Shown in pieces: positions 1-5,405 of a DNA stretch of 5,712 nucleotides. Within the stretch, counting starts at the first letter, position 1. Every line of letters starts with the position of its first letter. A program made the position numbers and the translations under genes. Origin of the DNA: SAR324 cluster bacterium. Lineage in GTDB: Bacteria > SAR324 > JACQKK01. The notes beneath the pieces were generated by a model that had not been told where the DNA came from, ran no database searches, and saw only the letters and a program-made list of their open reading frames with translations. The stretch is taken from the NCBI GenBank assembly GCA_027296185.1, contig JAPUJL010000103.1, positions 1 to 5,712 on the forward strand, read 5' to 3'.

Positions 1-143
1 CCGTTGGGAAAGGCAATCTCGAGTACGTCTTCTTCCGACTCGTGGTAAACGACGAAGCCGCGATTCTGGGCAAGGCTCAAGGAAGACGCCGCGATCAGGA
101 GGGTCAGCGGCAACCAAAGCAGCGTGCGCGGCCAAGTTCCCAT
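1..143 (-). CDS. Secreted hypothetical protein, N-terminal part only
   Basis: The gene starts at an ATG at 143-141 read on the minus strand and leaves the window after 47 full codons. An AAGGA ribosome binding site lies 3-4 bases upstream and supports this start. Residues 1-25 are a classical signal peptide: a short basic start (MGTWPR), a hydrophobic Leu/Ile/Ala core, and a likely cleavage after SLA at residue 25. The visible mature part, beginning QNRGFVVYHESEEDVLEI, is acidic and has no motif I recognise. The product is probably exported to the periplasm. It lies 118 bp downstream of the cysteine-rich gene on the same strand, so the two could be co-transcribed. No function is assigned because most of the protein lies outside the window. 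Confidence 0.6.
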   Translation of the reverse strand, partial: MGTWPRTLLWLPLTLLIAASSLSLAQNRGFVVYHESEEDVLEIAFPN

Positions 144-233
144 CGTCCTTCATTCTCGTCGAAATCCGCGGCCCTGGCCGCTTCGCCATCCTCGATCCGT
201 GCGTGCGCATCCCCCGCGACCATCCGTAGCGGA

Positions 234-256
234 CGCCCGGGCCTCGACGCCGGGCG
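234..256 (-). other. Short hairpin just after the stop of the Cys-rich gene
   Basis: CGCCCGG (234-240) and CCGGGCG (250-256) form a perfect 7 bp stem with a 9-base loop, five bases past the TAG stop of the minus-strand gene. No T-run follows in the minus direction, so it is not a standard Rho-independent terminator. It could protect the 3' end of the mRNA or be a chance result of high GC. Confidence 0.25.
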
Positions 257-261
257 CCGCC

Positions 262-618
262 CTACTTCGAGCGGCCGGGGTCCGACATCCCGTTCACCCG
301 TATGCAGTAGCAACGGAAACCGGCCAACATGGGGCCCCGTAACGGGCACTTGCCGATCTTGGTATGACACGCCCGCACCAGTTTGGGCTGCCCGTTCTCA
401 AAATATCGGCGGCAACTTTTATGGTCGAAATTCAACTCACCGCAAGCCAATTCCAGGCATCCGATCAGGCCATGAGCTTCAGTACATTCCTTGAGGTTCA
501 GCCCTAAATTCGATTGACTCAGCAATGCCTCGATTTCCTCTTCGGGCTCGGCGGCGCCACCGCGGGACCCAACCACGAGTAAAATTAGAGCCGTCAGGAT
601 AACGAGATACCTCTTCAT
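262..618 (-). CDS. Small secreted protein with eight cysteines, function unknown
   Basis: This 118-residue protein starts at ATG 618-616, with GGTGA about five bases upstream as ribosome binding site, and ends at TAG 264-262. Residues 1-23 form a signal peptide: MKR, then a long Leu/Ile/Val core, then probable cleavage near GGAA. The mature part of about 95 residues has eight Cys (45, 54, 59, 69, 84, 91, 103, 105), spaced x8, x4, x9, x14, x6, x11, x1. An even number of Cys in an exported protein suggests up to four disulfides. There is no CxxCH haem motif and no lipobox Cys at the cleavage site. An acidic stretch (EPEEEIE) follows the signal peptide. It is divergent from the PQQ enzyme gene with 235 bp between, so the two may share a control region. 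I do not recognise the family; a periplasmic structural or accessory protein is possible. Confidence 0.7.
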   Translation of the reverse strand: MKRYLVILTALILLVVGSRGGAAEPEEEIEALLSQSNLGLNLKECTEAHGLIGCLELACGELNFDHKSCRRYFENGQPKLVRACHTKIGKCPLRGPMLAGFRCYCIRVNGMSDPGRSK

Positions 619-732
619 CGATTCACCAAGAATGTATTAAACGACGATGATTGCCATTTCAGGTATTGCCGGATGCTTCCGCCGCTCCACAGGCTACAAG
701 TTGAGCGGAAAGAATTCTAGAACTATTTTCCC

Positions 733-759
733 TTGACCTACCCGCCCGTTGGGTATATG
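733..759 (+). promoter_or_regulatory. Candidate sigma-70-like promoter for the PQQ enzyme gene
   Basis: TTGACC (733-738, 5 of 6 to TTGACA) and TATATG (754-759, starting TATA) lie 15 bases apart, shorter than the ideal 17. It is the best plus-strand pair seen between the divergent genes and would give a leader of roughly 85-90 bases. The short spacer keeps confidence low and may mean that an activator is needed. Confidence 0.35.
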
Positions 760-790
760 CCGCTGCCCTGGTGTGGCAAATATCCGCATC

Positions 791-806
791 ACGTTAGTAT
801 GAACGT
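791..806. repeat. Inverted repeat upstream of the PQQ enzyme gene
   Basis: ACGTT (791-795) and AACGT (802-806) are perfect inverted half-sites separated by six bases, with centres 11 bp apart, about one helical turn. This geometry suits a dimeric regulator. It lies downstream of the candidate promoter and about 50 bp before the ATG. Five-base arms can arise by chance. Confidence 0.25.
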
Positions 807-853
807 TCCACTTACTAGGGCCGACGCAATACGGCTCTAATGGAGGAATTGCG

Positions 854-2542
854 ATGAGTGCGCTATTCAAAGTGGCCACGGGCGCATGCCTGGGCCTGTC
901 GTTGATCCTGCTGCCGGTTTCTGGAGTGCAGGCGGCACCGGTAACCGACATATTGTTGGAAGCGAATCCCGCCAGTTCCTGGCTGCACGCTAACGGCAAT
1001 TGGGCTGCCTACCGCTACAGCGAGCTGCGGCAGATCAATCCAGCTAACGCCGGCGATCTGGGAGCGGCCTGGGTGTTCAATTCGGGGGCGAAGAACGACC
1101 CGCAAATGACCCCGCTCTATCACGATGGCCTGGTCTATTATGCTCAGGACAATCAATTGTGGGCGTTGGATGGGGGAACCGGACGGGTCGTGTGGAAGTA
1201 CACGCACGAAATTCCCGAGGACTACGGAGGGTACAACGCCGATTTCGTGTTGGGCAAGCACCGCGGCGTGGCGATCATGGGAGAGACGGTCTTCATGCTG
1301 TCGACCGACTCGAAACTGCACGGCGTCGATTACAAGACCGGTGAGCAGAAATTCGTCAAACAGTATCTGACGTATCCCAAGGACTTCGAGATGGCTGAAG
1401 ACTCCAACGGATACGCCATCACCGTCGGGCCGCTGGCCATTCTCGGCCAGATCATCGTGCCGCTGAACGCGACGGACTTCGGCGGCCTGCCGGGCTTTGT
1501 GGACGGCGTCAATCCCTGCACCGGCGAGTCCAATTGGCGCGCCAACATGATTCCGGGGCCCGGAGAGCCCGGAGCGGATACCTGGCCCGGCAATAGCGCC
1601 GATTATGGCGGCGCCGGACCGTGGATGACCGGCTCCTGGGATGCCGAACTCGAACGGTACTTCACGGGGACGGCCAACGCCTATCCGTGGAATCCTGCCG
1701 GCCGTGGCGGCGGAAAGGAGGATAACGTCGGCGCCGCGAGCCTCGTCGCCATCAACACCAGTGACGGCAGCGTCGCCTGGCGGTACACCGCGGTCCCCGG
1801 CGATCCGTGGGATTACGACACCCAGCAAACGCCGCTGATTATCGACGTCAACGGCAAAAAGACGATCGTGCACCCCAACAAGACCGGCTTCATTCACTAT
1901 CTGGATATTGATACGGGCCGGTTCCTACGTGCGACGCCGTTTGCGGACAAAATCACCTGGGTCGAGGGCTACGACCGGAACGGGAGGCCGATAAACCAAA
2001 TCGCGTTGCCGATCGAAGGTGGCGACCAGGTGGAAGTGTATCCCGCCCTGTTTGGGGGCACCAACATGTACCCCCACTCGTACAGTCCCCTCACGGGCCT
2101 GATCTATCTCGCGGCCGCCAACAACGGCATGATGTACGGCTTCGAGAAGATCCAGGTGATCAGCAACGTCAGGCACTTCGGCGCCACGATGGAATTCATG
2201 TTCGGGTATGAGGTCAACCTGGCCATGGACGCGAACTCCGGCAAGGAGGTCTGGCGGGATCAAAAATCCCTACCGGGCTACTCGGGCGGGATGTTCTCGA
2301 CCGCGGGCGATATCGTCGCTTACGTGAGTGCCAACGGCGATGCGACCGTCACCAATTCCTCCACGGGCGAGATCCTGTGGACCTTCAACATGGGTGCGAC
2401 CGGCAAGGCTGGCGGGATCACCTATATGCACGACGGCACGCAGTATATCCTGCAGTCGGCGGGCGGAATACAAGGGTTCGGTAACGAGGCCCATCCGCAC
2501 TCCGCAGGCGGCGGATATCTGATTGCGTTCACGCTGCGTTAA
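854..2542 (+). CDS. PQQ-dependent alcohol dehydrogenase family protein, periplasmic
   Basis: This 562-residue protein has a GGAGGA site (842-847) six bases before its ATG. Residues 1-27 are a signal peptide ending GVQA. The N-terminal segment (WLHANGNWAAYRYSEL, then INPANAGDL) and repeated tryptophan-docking motifs (near 103-114, 218-228, 298-309, 456-467, 498-509) mark an eight-bladed quinoprotein propeller of usual length. By alignment from memory with methanol dehydrogenase, W257 would stack on PQQ, N275 (GTANAYPW) is a metal ligand, D320 (PWDYD) is the catalytic base, and D322 is the extra Asp seen in lanthanide-type enzymes (XoxF, ExaF, PedH). D208 replaces the ligand Glu, and K343 (HPNKTG) replaces Arg331. 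The vicinal Cys-Cys is absent, and Cys221 is the only mature cysteine. The family oxidises alcohols to aldehydes and passes electrons to cytochrome c, and a cytochrome gene follows. Substrate and metal are not certain; a non-enzymatic PQQ-like propeller is the alternative. Confidence 0.85.
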   Translation: MSALFKVATGACLGLSLILLPVSGVQAAPVTDILLEANPASSWLHANGNWAAYRYSELRQINPANAGDLGAAWVFNSGAKNDPQMTPLYHDGLVYYAQDNQLWALDGGTGRVVWKYTHEIPEDYGGYNADFVLGKHRGVAIMGETVFMLSTDSKLHGVDYKTGEQKFVKQYLTYPKDFEMAEDSNGYAITVGPLAILGQIIVPLNATDFGGLPGFVDGVNPCTGESNWRANMIPGPGEPGADTWPGNSADYGGAGPWMTGSWDAELERYFTGTANAYPWNPAGRGGGKEDNVGAASLVAINTSDGSVAWRYTAVPGDPWDYDTQQTPLIIDVNGKKTIVHPNKTGFIHYLDIDTGRFLRATPFADKITWVEGYDRNGRPINQIALPIEGGDQVEVYPALFGGTNMYPHSYSPLTGLIYLAAANNGMMYGFEKIQVISNVRHFGATMEFMFGYEVNLAMDANSGKEVWRDQKSLPGYSGGMFSTAGDIVAYVSANGDATVTNSSTGEILWTFNMGATGKAGGITYMHDGTQYILQSAGGIQGFGNEAHPHSAGGGYLIAFTLR

Positions 2543-2562
2543 CTGTAGCGGCGTTGAAATGA

Positions 2563-2605
2563 GAGGCACGGGCCGACGGGCCCGTGCCTCGATTTTCCTT
2601 TCAAT
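2563..2605 (+). terminator. Strong Rho-independent terminator after the PQQ enzyme gene
   Basis: GAGGCACGGGCC (2563-2574) and GGCCCGTGCCTC (2579-2590) pair perfectly over 12 bp with a GACG tetraloop, followed by the T-rich stretch GATTTTCCTTTC. It starts 21 bases after the TAA of the PQQ gene. It would end most transcripts before the cytochrome gene, so that gene either has its own promoter or depends on partial read-through. Confidence 0.88.
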
Positions 2606-2634
2606 CTTTCTGAACCATTCGCTGTAATCACCCA

Positions 2635-3039
2635 ATGTGCTCAAGAATTTTGCTGGTCGTCGTGCTCCTGACGCCGATTGCGTATTTCACGGCGGGACTG
2701 GGGAGCATCGAGGCGCTCGCGGCGCCGCAGTCGTCCAACCCACTGTCCGGTGACGAATCCGCGATCCGCGACGGCAAATCCCTGTTTCGGGGAATCTGCG
2801 CGGTGTGTCACGGCAGAAACGCCGACGGTAAGGGCGAACGCGGTCAGGGTTCCGACCTGCGCAAGTTCAAGCGGGGGTTCACCCGCTATCTGGAGATCGC
2901 GCAAAACGGTAGGGATACCGGCCGCACGCAAAAGATGCCGGCCTGGGGCAAGGTCCTGCCGGAAGAGGACCTCATCAAGATCGGCGCTTTCCTCGAGACC
3001 CTCGCCATCGAAGGCGCGAACTGGGTGGACCCCGAGTGA
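2635..3039 (+). CDS. Exported class I c-type cytochrome, likely electron acceptor of the PQQ enzyme
   Basis: This is a 134-residue protein. Residues 1-30 form a signal peptide (MCSRILLVVVLLTP and on, ending ALAA). The mature domain of about 104 residues has one haem c motif, CAVCH (55-59), and a distal Met101 in KMPAW as probable sixth ligand, followed by a C-terminal helix (EEDLIKIGAFLETLA). This is the layout of small single-haem cytochromes that accept electrons from PQQ alcohol dehydrogenases (XoxG, PedF or cytochrome c550 type). No clear ribosome binding site precedes the ATG at 2635, and the reading frame is open back to a TGA at 2611, so the exact start is not secure, though it gives a complete signal peptide. 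It lies 92 bp after the PQQ gene on the same strand, with a terminator between. The product should be periplasmic, with haem attached by the cytochrome c maturation system. Confidence 0.88.
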   Translation: MCSRILLVVVLLTPIAYFTAGLGSIEALAAPQSSNPLSGDESAIRDGKSLFRGICAVCHGRNADGKGERGQGSDLRKFKRGFTRYLEIAQNGRDTGRTQKMPAWGKVLPEEDLIKIGAFLETLAIEGANWVDPE

Positions 3040-3130
3040 GAAGTACCCGTCATACGTAGTTGCCCTCCAGCGGGGAGAGCCCCGAACCGTATTCGCTCCC
3101 TCCGCGCTTATTGCCTGGGCCATTCCGTAC

Positions 3131-3292
3131 AAGGGAAGACCCTTCGCGGGCGCGGCAGCGGCCGCAAAACACGCGGATCGCCGCGTACGTCCCCTCGAAA
3201 TTCGCGTTTCGATTCCGCTTGCGGGCTCCGCGGAGCCACTCCGTCCATGACGGCCCGCGGGCCTTGGCCACCGCGGCGCCGTTGTGGCGCCG
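3131..3292. repeat. Cluster of short perfect inverted repeats
   Basis: Successive stems are AAGGG/CCCTT (3131-3144), GCGGC/GCCGC (3152-3165), ACGCGG/CCGCGT (3171-3186), TCGAAA/TTTCGA (3195-3212), the 14-base dyad at 3224-3237, the 12-base dyad at 3252-3263, and CGGCGCC/GGCGCCG with a 5-base loop (3274-3292). The first three stems have four-base loops. The arms differ in sequence, so this is not one repeated unit. It may be an mRNA 3' structure of the cytochrome transcript or part of a repetitive element. Confidence 0.4.
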
Positions 3293-3319
3293 GGGTCCGA
3301 CTGCAGCGCCGGTTAGAGA

Positions 3320-3350
3320 GGGCGGCACGGGCCCCCGCCCATTTCCTTTT
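3320..3350 (+). terminator. Candidate Rho-independent terminator between cytochrome and AOR genes
   Basis: GGGCGG (3320-3325) and CCGCCC (3335-3340) form a perfect 6 bp stem with a 9-base loop, followed by ATTTCCTTTT. It would separate the cytochrome transcript from the AOR unit, although it lies 280 bases after the cytochrome stop. The stem is weaker than the one at 2563, and its core resembles it (both contain GGCACGGGCC or close to it). Confidence 0.5.
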
Positions 3351-3378
3351 GGCAATCCCCGCCAAGTGGGGATAGGAT
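3349..3378 (+). promoter_or_regulatory. Candidate sigma-70-like promoter for the AOR gene
   Basis: TTGGCA (3349-3354, 5 of 6 to TTGACA) and TAGGAT (3373-3378, with the key T, A and final A, T kept) lie 18 bases apart, just after the candidate terminator. Transcription would start near 3385 and give a leader of about 130 bases before the AOR start. The spacer is filled by a perfect inverted repeat (3355-3373), so a repressor or a MerR-like activator could act here. Confidence 0.45.
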
Positions 3379-3388
3379 AACGCTTGGC
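3355..3388 (+). promoter_or_regulatory. Interlocked inverted repeats: operator or pseudoknot
   Basis: ATCCCC (3355-3360) pairs perfectly with GGGGAT (3368-3373). The intervening GCCAAG (3361-3366) pairs perfectly with CTTGGC (3383-3388). As RNA this is the order of an H-type pseudoknot, or of two exclusive hairpins. A real pseudoknot would need to give up a base pair because no linker separates the first two strands. As DNA, the first dyad sits between the -35 and -10 of the candidate promoter and the second flanks the -10, which suggests operators. Confidence 0.4.
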
Positions 3389-3396
3389 CGCGCGGA

Positions 3397-3431
3397 CCCG
3401 GGCAACGCCCTCCCTGGCGGGAGGCTCCGGG
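3397..3431 (+). other. Two-tier hairpin in the AOR leader
   Basis: Inner stem CCTCCC (3409-3414) with GGGAGG (3419-3424) closes a TGGC tetraloop. Outer stem CCCGG (3397-3401) pairs with CCGGG (3427-3431) across an asymmetric internal loop. It falls inside the predicted 5' untranslated leader. There is no T-run, so it is not a terminator by itself. It could be a leader RNA structure. Confidence 0.35.
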
Positions 3432-3458
3432 CGCGTGGCGGTGTGGCATGGATTTTCA

Positions 3459-3474
3459 TTCGGCCTGAGCCGAA
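3459..3474 (+). other. Hairpin 40 bases before the AOR start
   Basis: TTCGGC (3459-3464) and GCCGAA (3469-3474) form a perfect 6 bp stem around a CTGA tetraloop. It lies in the leader, upstream of the GAGGA ribosome binding site at 3501, and so could affect mRNA stability or ribosome access. No known riboswitch class is recognised. Confidence 0.35.
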
Positions 3475-3514
3475 ATCGATCGAGGCAGCAACCGAGCAGC
3501 GAGGACCGCAGGCC

Positions 3515-5389
3515 ATGAGCGAGCAAGCCCCTCCCGGATACGCGGGCAAGATATTGCGGGTGAACCTAACCACGGGCCAAAGCTGGACCGAGGAGTTGAG
3601 TCACGAGGAGTGGCGCACGTACCTGGGCGGTGTGGGCCTGGGGGCGAAGATCCTCTACGACGAGGTGCCTCCCGAAGTGGAATGGGATCACCCGGATAAC
3701 CGGCTGATCATGGCGACGGGGCCGCTGGCGGGCCTGCCCGTATGGGGCACGGGCGGGCTGACGGTGGTGACCCGCGGCCCGATGACCGGCGGCGCCACTT
3801 CCACCCAGGCCAACGGCTTCTTCGGCGCCTGCCTCAAGTATTCCGGCTACGACACCATCGTGCTGCAGGGGCAGAGCGAGAAGTGGGTCTACGTCTACAT
3901 TCACGACAACGTGGTGGAAATGCGCGATGCCGCCCACCTGCTGGGCAAGGACACCTGGGAAACCCAGGAGGCCCTGCAGGACGAGCTGGGCTATAACGGT
4001 CACCGGCTGAGCGTGTACACCAGCGGCGTGGCAGGCGAGAACCTGGTGCGCTTCGCGGCGATCCATGGGGATTTCGGTCACGTGGCCAGCAAGAACGGTT
4101 GCGGCGCTGTGATGGGCGTCAAGCGCGTCAAGGCGGTGGCCATCGTGCGGGGCAGCAAGGCCCTGCACCCCCACGACCCGAAGGGTCTTCTGCAGGCCGC
4201 GGACGTGATTGCCCACGAGTTGAAGACGAATCCCTCCTCATCGGTGCTCTACAACTACGGCACCTTGTTCGGCGTGGTGAACCTCAACAAGCTGGGCGCC
4301 CTGCCCATCCGTAACTACACCACCAACCTGCCGCCCAAGGAAGCGGACATGTCCGTCTGGGAGGCCCAGTCCCTGCGGGAGGGGTTCGATCACCGCGGGC
4401 ACCAGTGCAACGCCTGCGGCATGCACCACTGCCATCAGCACGTGATCGCCGAGGGCAAGCACAAGGGCGAGATCGTGGACGAGCCCGAATACGAGGGATG
4501 GTCCGGCGCGGGCTGGACCATCGGCTCCTTCGATCCCCAGGACACCTCCTGGATGAACACCCAGGTGGATCGGGCCTGCGTCGACGTCAACGAATTCGGC
4601 TGGGTGATGGGCTGGACGATGGAGTGCTACGAGAAGGGCTACATCACCCAAGAGCAGCTGGGCGGCATCGACCTCAAGTGGGGCGACGTCGAGGCGGCCA
4701 ATGCCCTGCTGCAGAAGATCGTCCACCGCGAGGGCATCGGCGACCTGCTGGCCGAGGGGGTGATGCGCGCCTCGCAAAAGCTGGGCGGCGAGGCGGCGGA
4801 CTGCGCGGTCTATTCCCACAAAGGAAACTCACCCCGCGGCCACGACCACCGGGCGCGCTGGGAGGAGCTGCTCGATACCTGCGTTGCCAGCGCCGGGACG
4901 CTGGAGACCGGCCCGCCCGCCGAGCCCCAGGAGCTGGGCCGCCCGGCGCGGATCAATCCCTTCGACGCGCCGGAGGTGGCGCGGAACGTCGGGCAGTTGC
5001 TGGGCCGCCGCCACTTCGAGGATTCCCTGGGGGCGTGCATCTTCACCACCCGCACCACCATCCAGAACATCTGCCTGGCGCTCAACGCCGCCACCGGCTG
5101 GGACTACACCGTCGACGAGGCCATGCGCCTGGGCCGGCGCACGGCGGCGCTGCTGCGCGCCTTCAACATCCGCTGCGGCATCGGCCCGGAGGTGGAGAAG
5201 CCCTCCAAACGCTACGGCTCCGTGCCCACCGACGGACCCGCCGAAGGACAGAACGCCATGGAGCACTGGGAGGAGATGCTCGACATCTACTACGAGCTGG
5301 CCGGGCTCGACCGTGCCACCGGCAAACCCACCGCCGAACATCTGAATAACCTCGGCCTGGAAAACGTGGCCAAGGAAATGTGGGGCTGA
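3515..5389 (+). CDS. aor: Aldehyde:ferredoxin oxidoreductase family tungsten enzyme, large subunit
   Basis: The protein has 624 residues from ATG 3515, with GAGGA (3501-3505) nine bases upstream. An earlier in-frame ATG at 3443 adds 24 residues unlike the family, while MSEQAPPGYAGKILRVNLTTG is a typical AOR beginning. Residues about 8-212 are the N-terminal bis-pterin domain, with TRGPMTGG (87-93) and KNGCGAVMGVKRVKA (193-207). The rest is the C-terminal AOR domain. The [4Fe-4S] ligands are C298, C301 and C306 in CNACGMHHC, with C508 in DSLGACIF as fourth. The first three are spaced x2, x4 instead of the usual x2, x3, and are set in a His-rich stretch. EPEYEGW (323-329) and GHDHRARW (442-449) are where the active-site acid and His would be sought. 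The family oxidises aldehydes to carboxylates in the cytoplasm with ferredoxin or a partner subunit as acceptor. No ferredoxin subunit gene is visible. The MoaD-like gene follows at once. Substrate is unknown. Confidence 0.93.
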   Translation: MSEQAPPGYAGKILRVNLTTGQSWTEELSHEEWRTYLGGVGLGAKILYDEVPPEVEWDHPDNRLIMATGPLAGLPVWGTGGLTVVTRGPMTGGATSTQANGFFGACLKYSGYDTIVLQGQSEKWVYVYIHDNVVEMRDAAHLLGKDTWETQEALQDELGYNGHRLSVYTSGVAGENLVRFAAIHGDFGHVASKNGCGAVMGVKRVKAVAIVRGSKALHPHDPKGLLQAADVIAHELKTNPSSSVLYNYGTLFGVVNLNKLGALPIRNYTTNLPPKEADMSVWEAQSLREGFDHRGHQCNACGMHHCHQHVIAEGKHKGEIVDEPEYEGWSGAGWTIGSFDPQDTSWMNTQVDRACVDVNEFGWVMGWTMECYEKGYITQEQLGGIDLKWGDVEAANALLQKIVHREGIGDLLAEGVMRASQKLGGEAADCAVYSHKGNSPRGHDHRARWEELLDTCVASAGTLETGPPAEPQELGRPARINPFDAPEVARNVGQLLGRRHFEDSLGACIFTTRTTIQNICLALNAATGWDYTVDEAMRLGRRTAALLRAFNIRCGIGPEVEKPSKRYGSVPTDGPAEGQNAMEHWEEMLDIYYELAGLDRATGKPTAEHLNNLGLENVAKEMWG

Positions 5390-5405
5390 GGCGGAGAACA
5401 CGGAC

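Larger units (their letters stand above)
3040..3514. other. 475 bp gene-free region dense in hairpins and dyads
   Basis: I see no convincing gene here. Open frames on both strands are rich in Arg, Pro, Gly and Ala, lack good start signals, and match no family I know. What it does hold is a run of perfect short stems: 3071-3084, 3131-3144, 3152-3165, 3171-3186, 3195-3212, 3274-3292, 3320-3340, 3397-3431 and 3459-3474. It also has two perfect dyads, GGCTCCGCGGAGCC (3224-3237) and GGCCCGCGGGCC (3252-3263). The right part contains the probable AOR promoter. High GC raises the background of such stems. A dispersed repeat of REP or BIME type is a possible explanation for the left part. Confidence 0.6.

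Noticed and set aside
42..494. Plus-strand open frame of 150 codons across the left end
   Set aside because: It runs antisense to two minus-strand genes with signal peptides and ribosome binding sites; the product is low-complexity and Ser/Pro/Arg rich.
863..1897. Long minus-strand open frame of 344 codons opposite the PQQ enzyme gene
   Set aside because: It is an antisense shadow: the opposite strand carries clear PQQ propeller motifs throughout, and the antisense product has no recognisable domain.
276..3302. Shared 12-base word CCGGGGTCCGAC near 276 and near 3291
   Set aside because: About one such repeat is expected by chance in a window of this size and GC content.
3059..3406. GTTGCCC and GGGCAAC bracketing the hairpin-rich region as terminal inverted repeats
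   Set aside because: Seven bases over 348 bp is expected by chance, and no target duplication flanks the pair.
3445..3460. Sigma-54-like sequence TGGCATGGATTTTCAT before the AOR
   Set aside because: The GG element is present but the essential GC of the downstream element is CA here.
3443..3514. Earlier in-frame AOR start at 3443
   Set aside because: The added 24 residues do not resemble AOR N-termini and overlap the TTCGGC hairpin; the start at 3515 has a GAGGA site and a typical family beginning.
3040..3514. tRNA or other standard RNA gene in the gene-free region
   Set aside because: No T-loop GTTCGA-type box with matching acceptor and anticodon arms was found.
3050..3526. Minus-strand open frame of 158 codons in the gene-free region
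   Set aside because: No ribosome binding site of note, Arg/Gly/Pro-rich composition and several equally long frames in the same place point to GC-driven chance. A repeat-derived pseudogene cannot be fully excluded without a database search.
4405..5349. Plus-strand open frame of 314 codons overlapping the AOR gene
   Set aside because: It lies in another frame of the AOR and its product is Arg, Gly and Ala rich, as expected from out-of-frame GC-rich codons.
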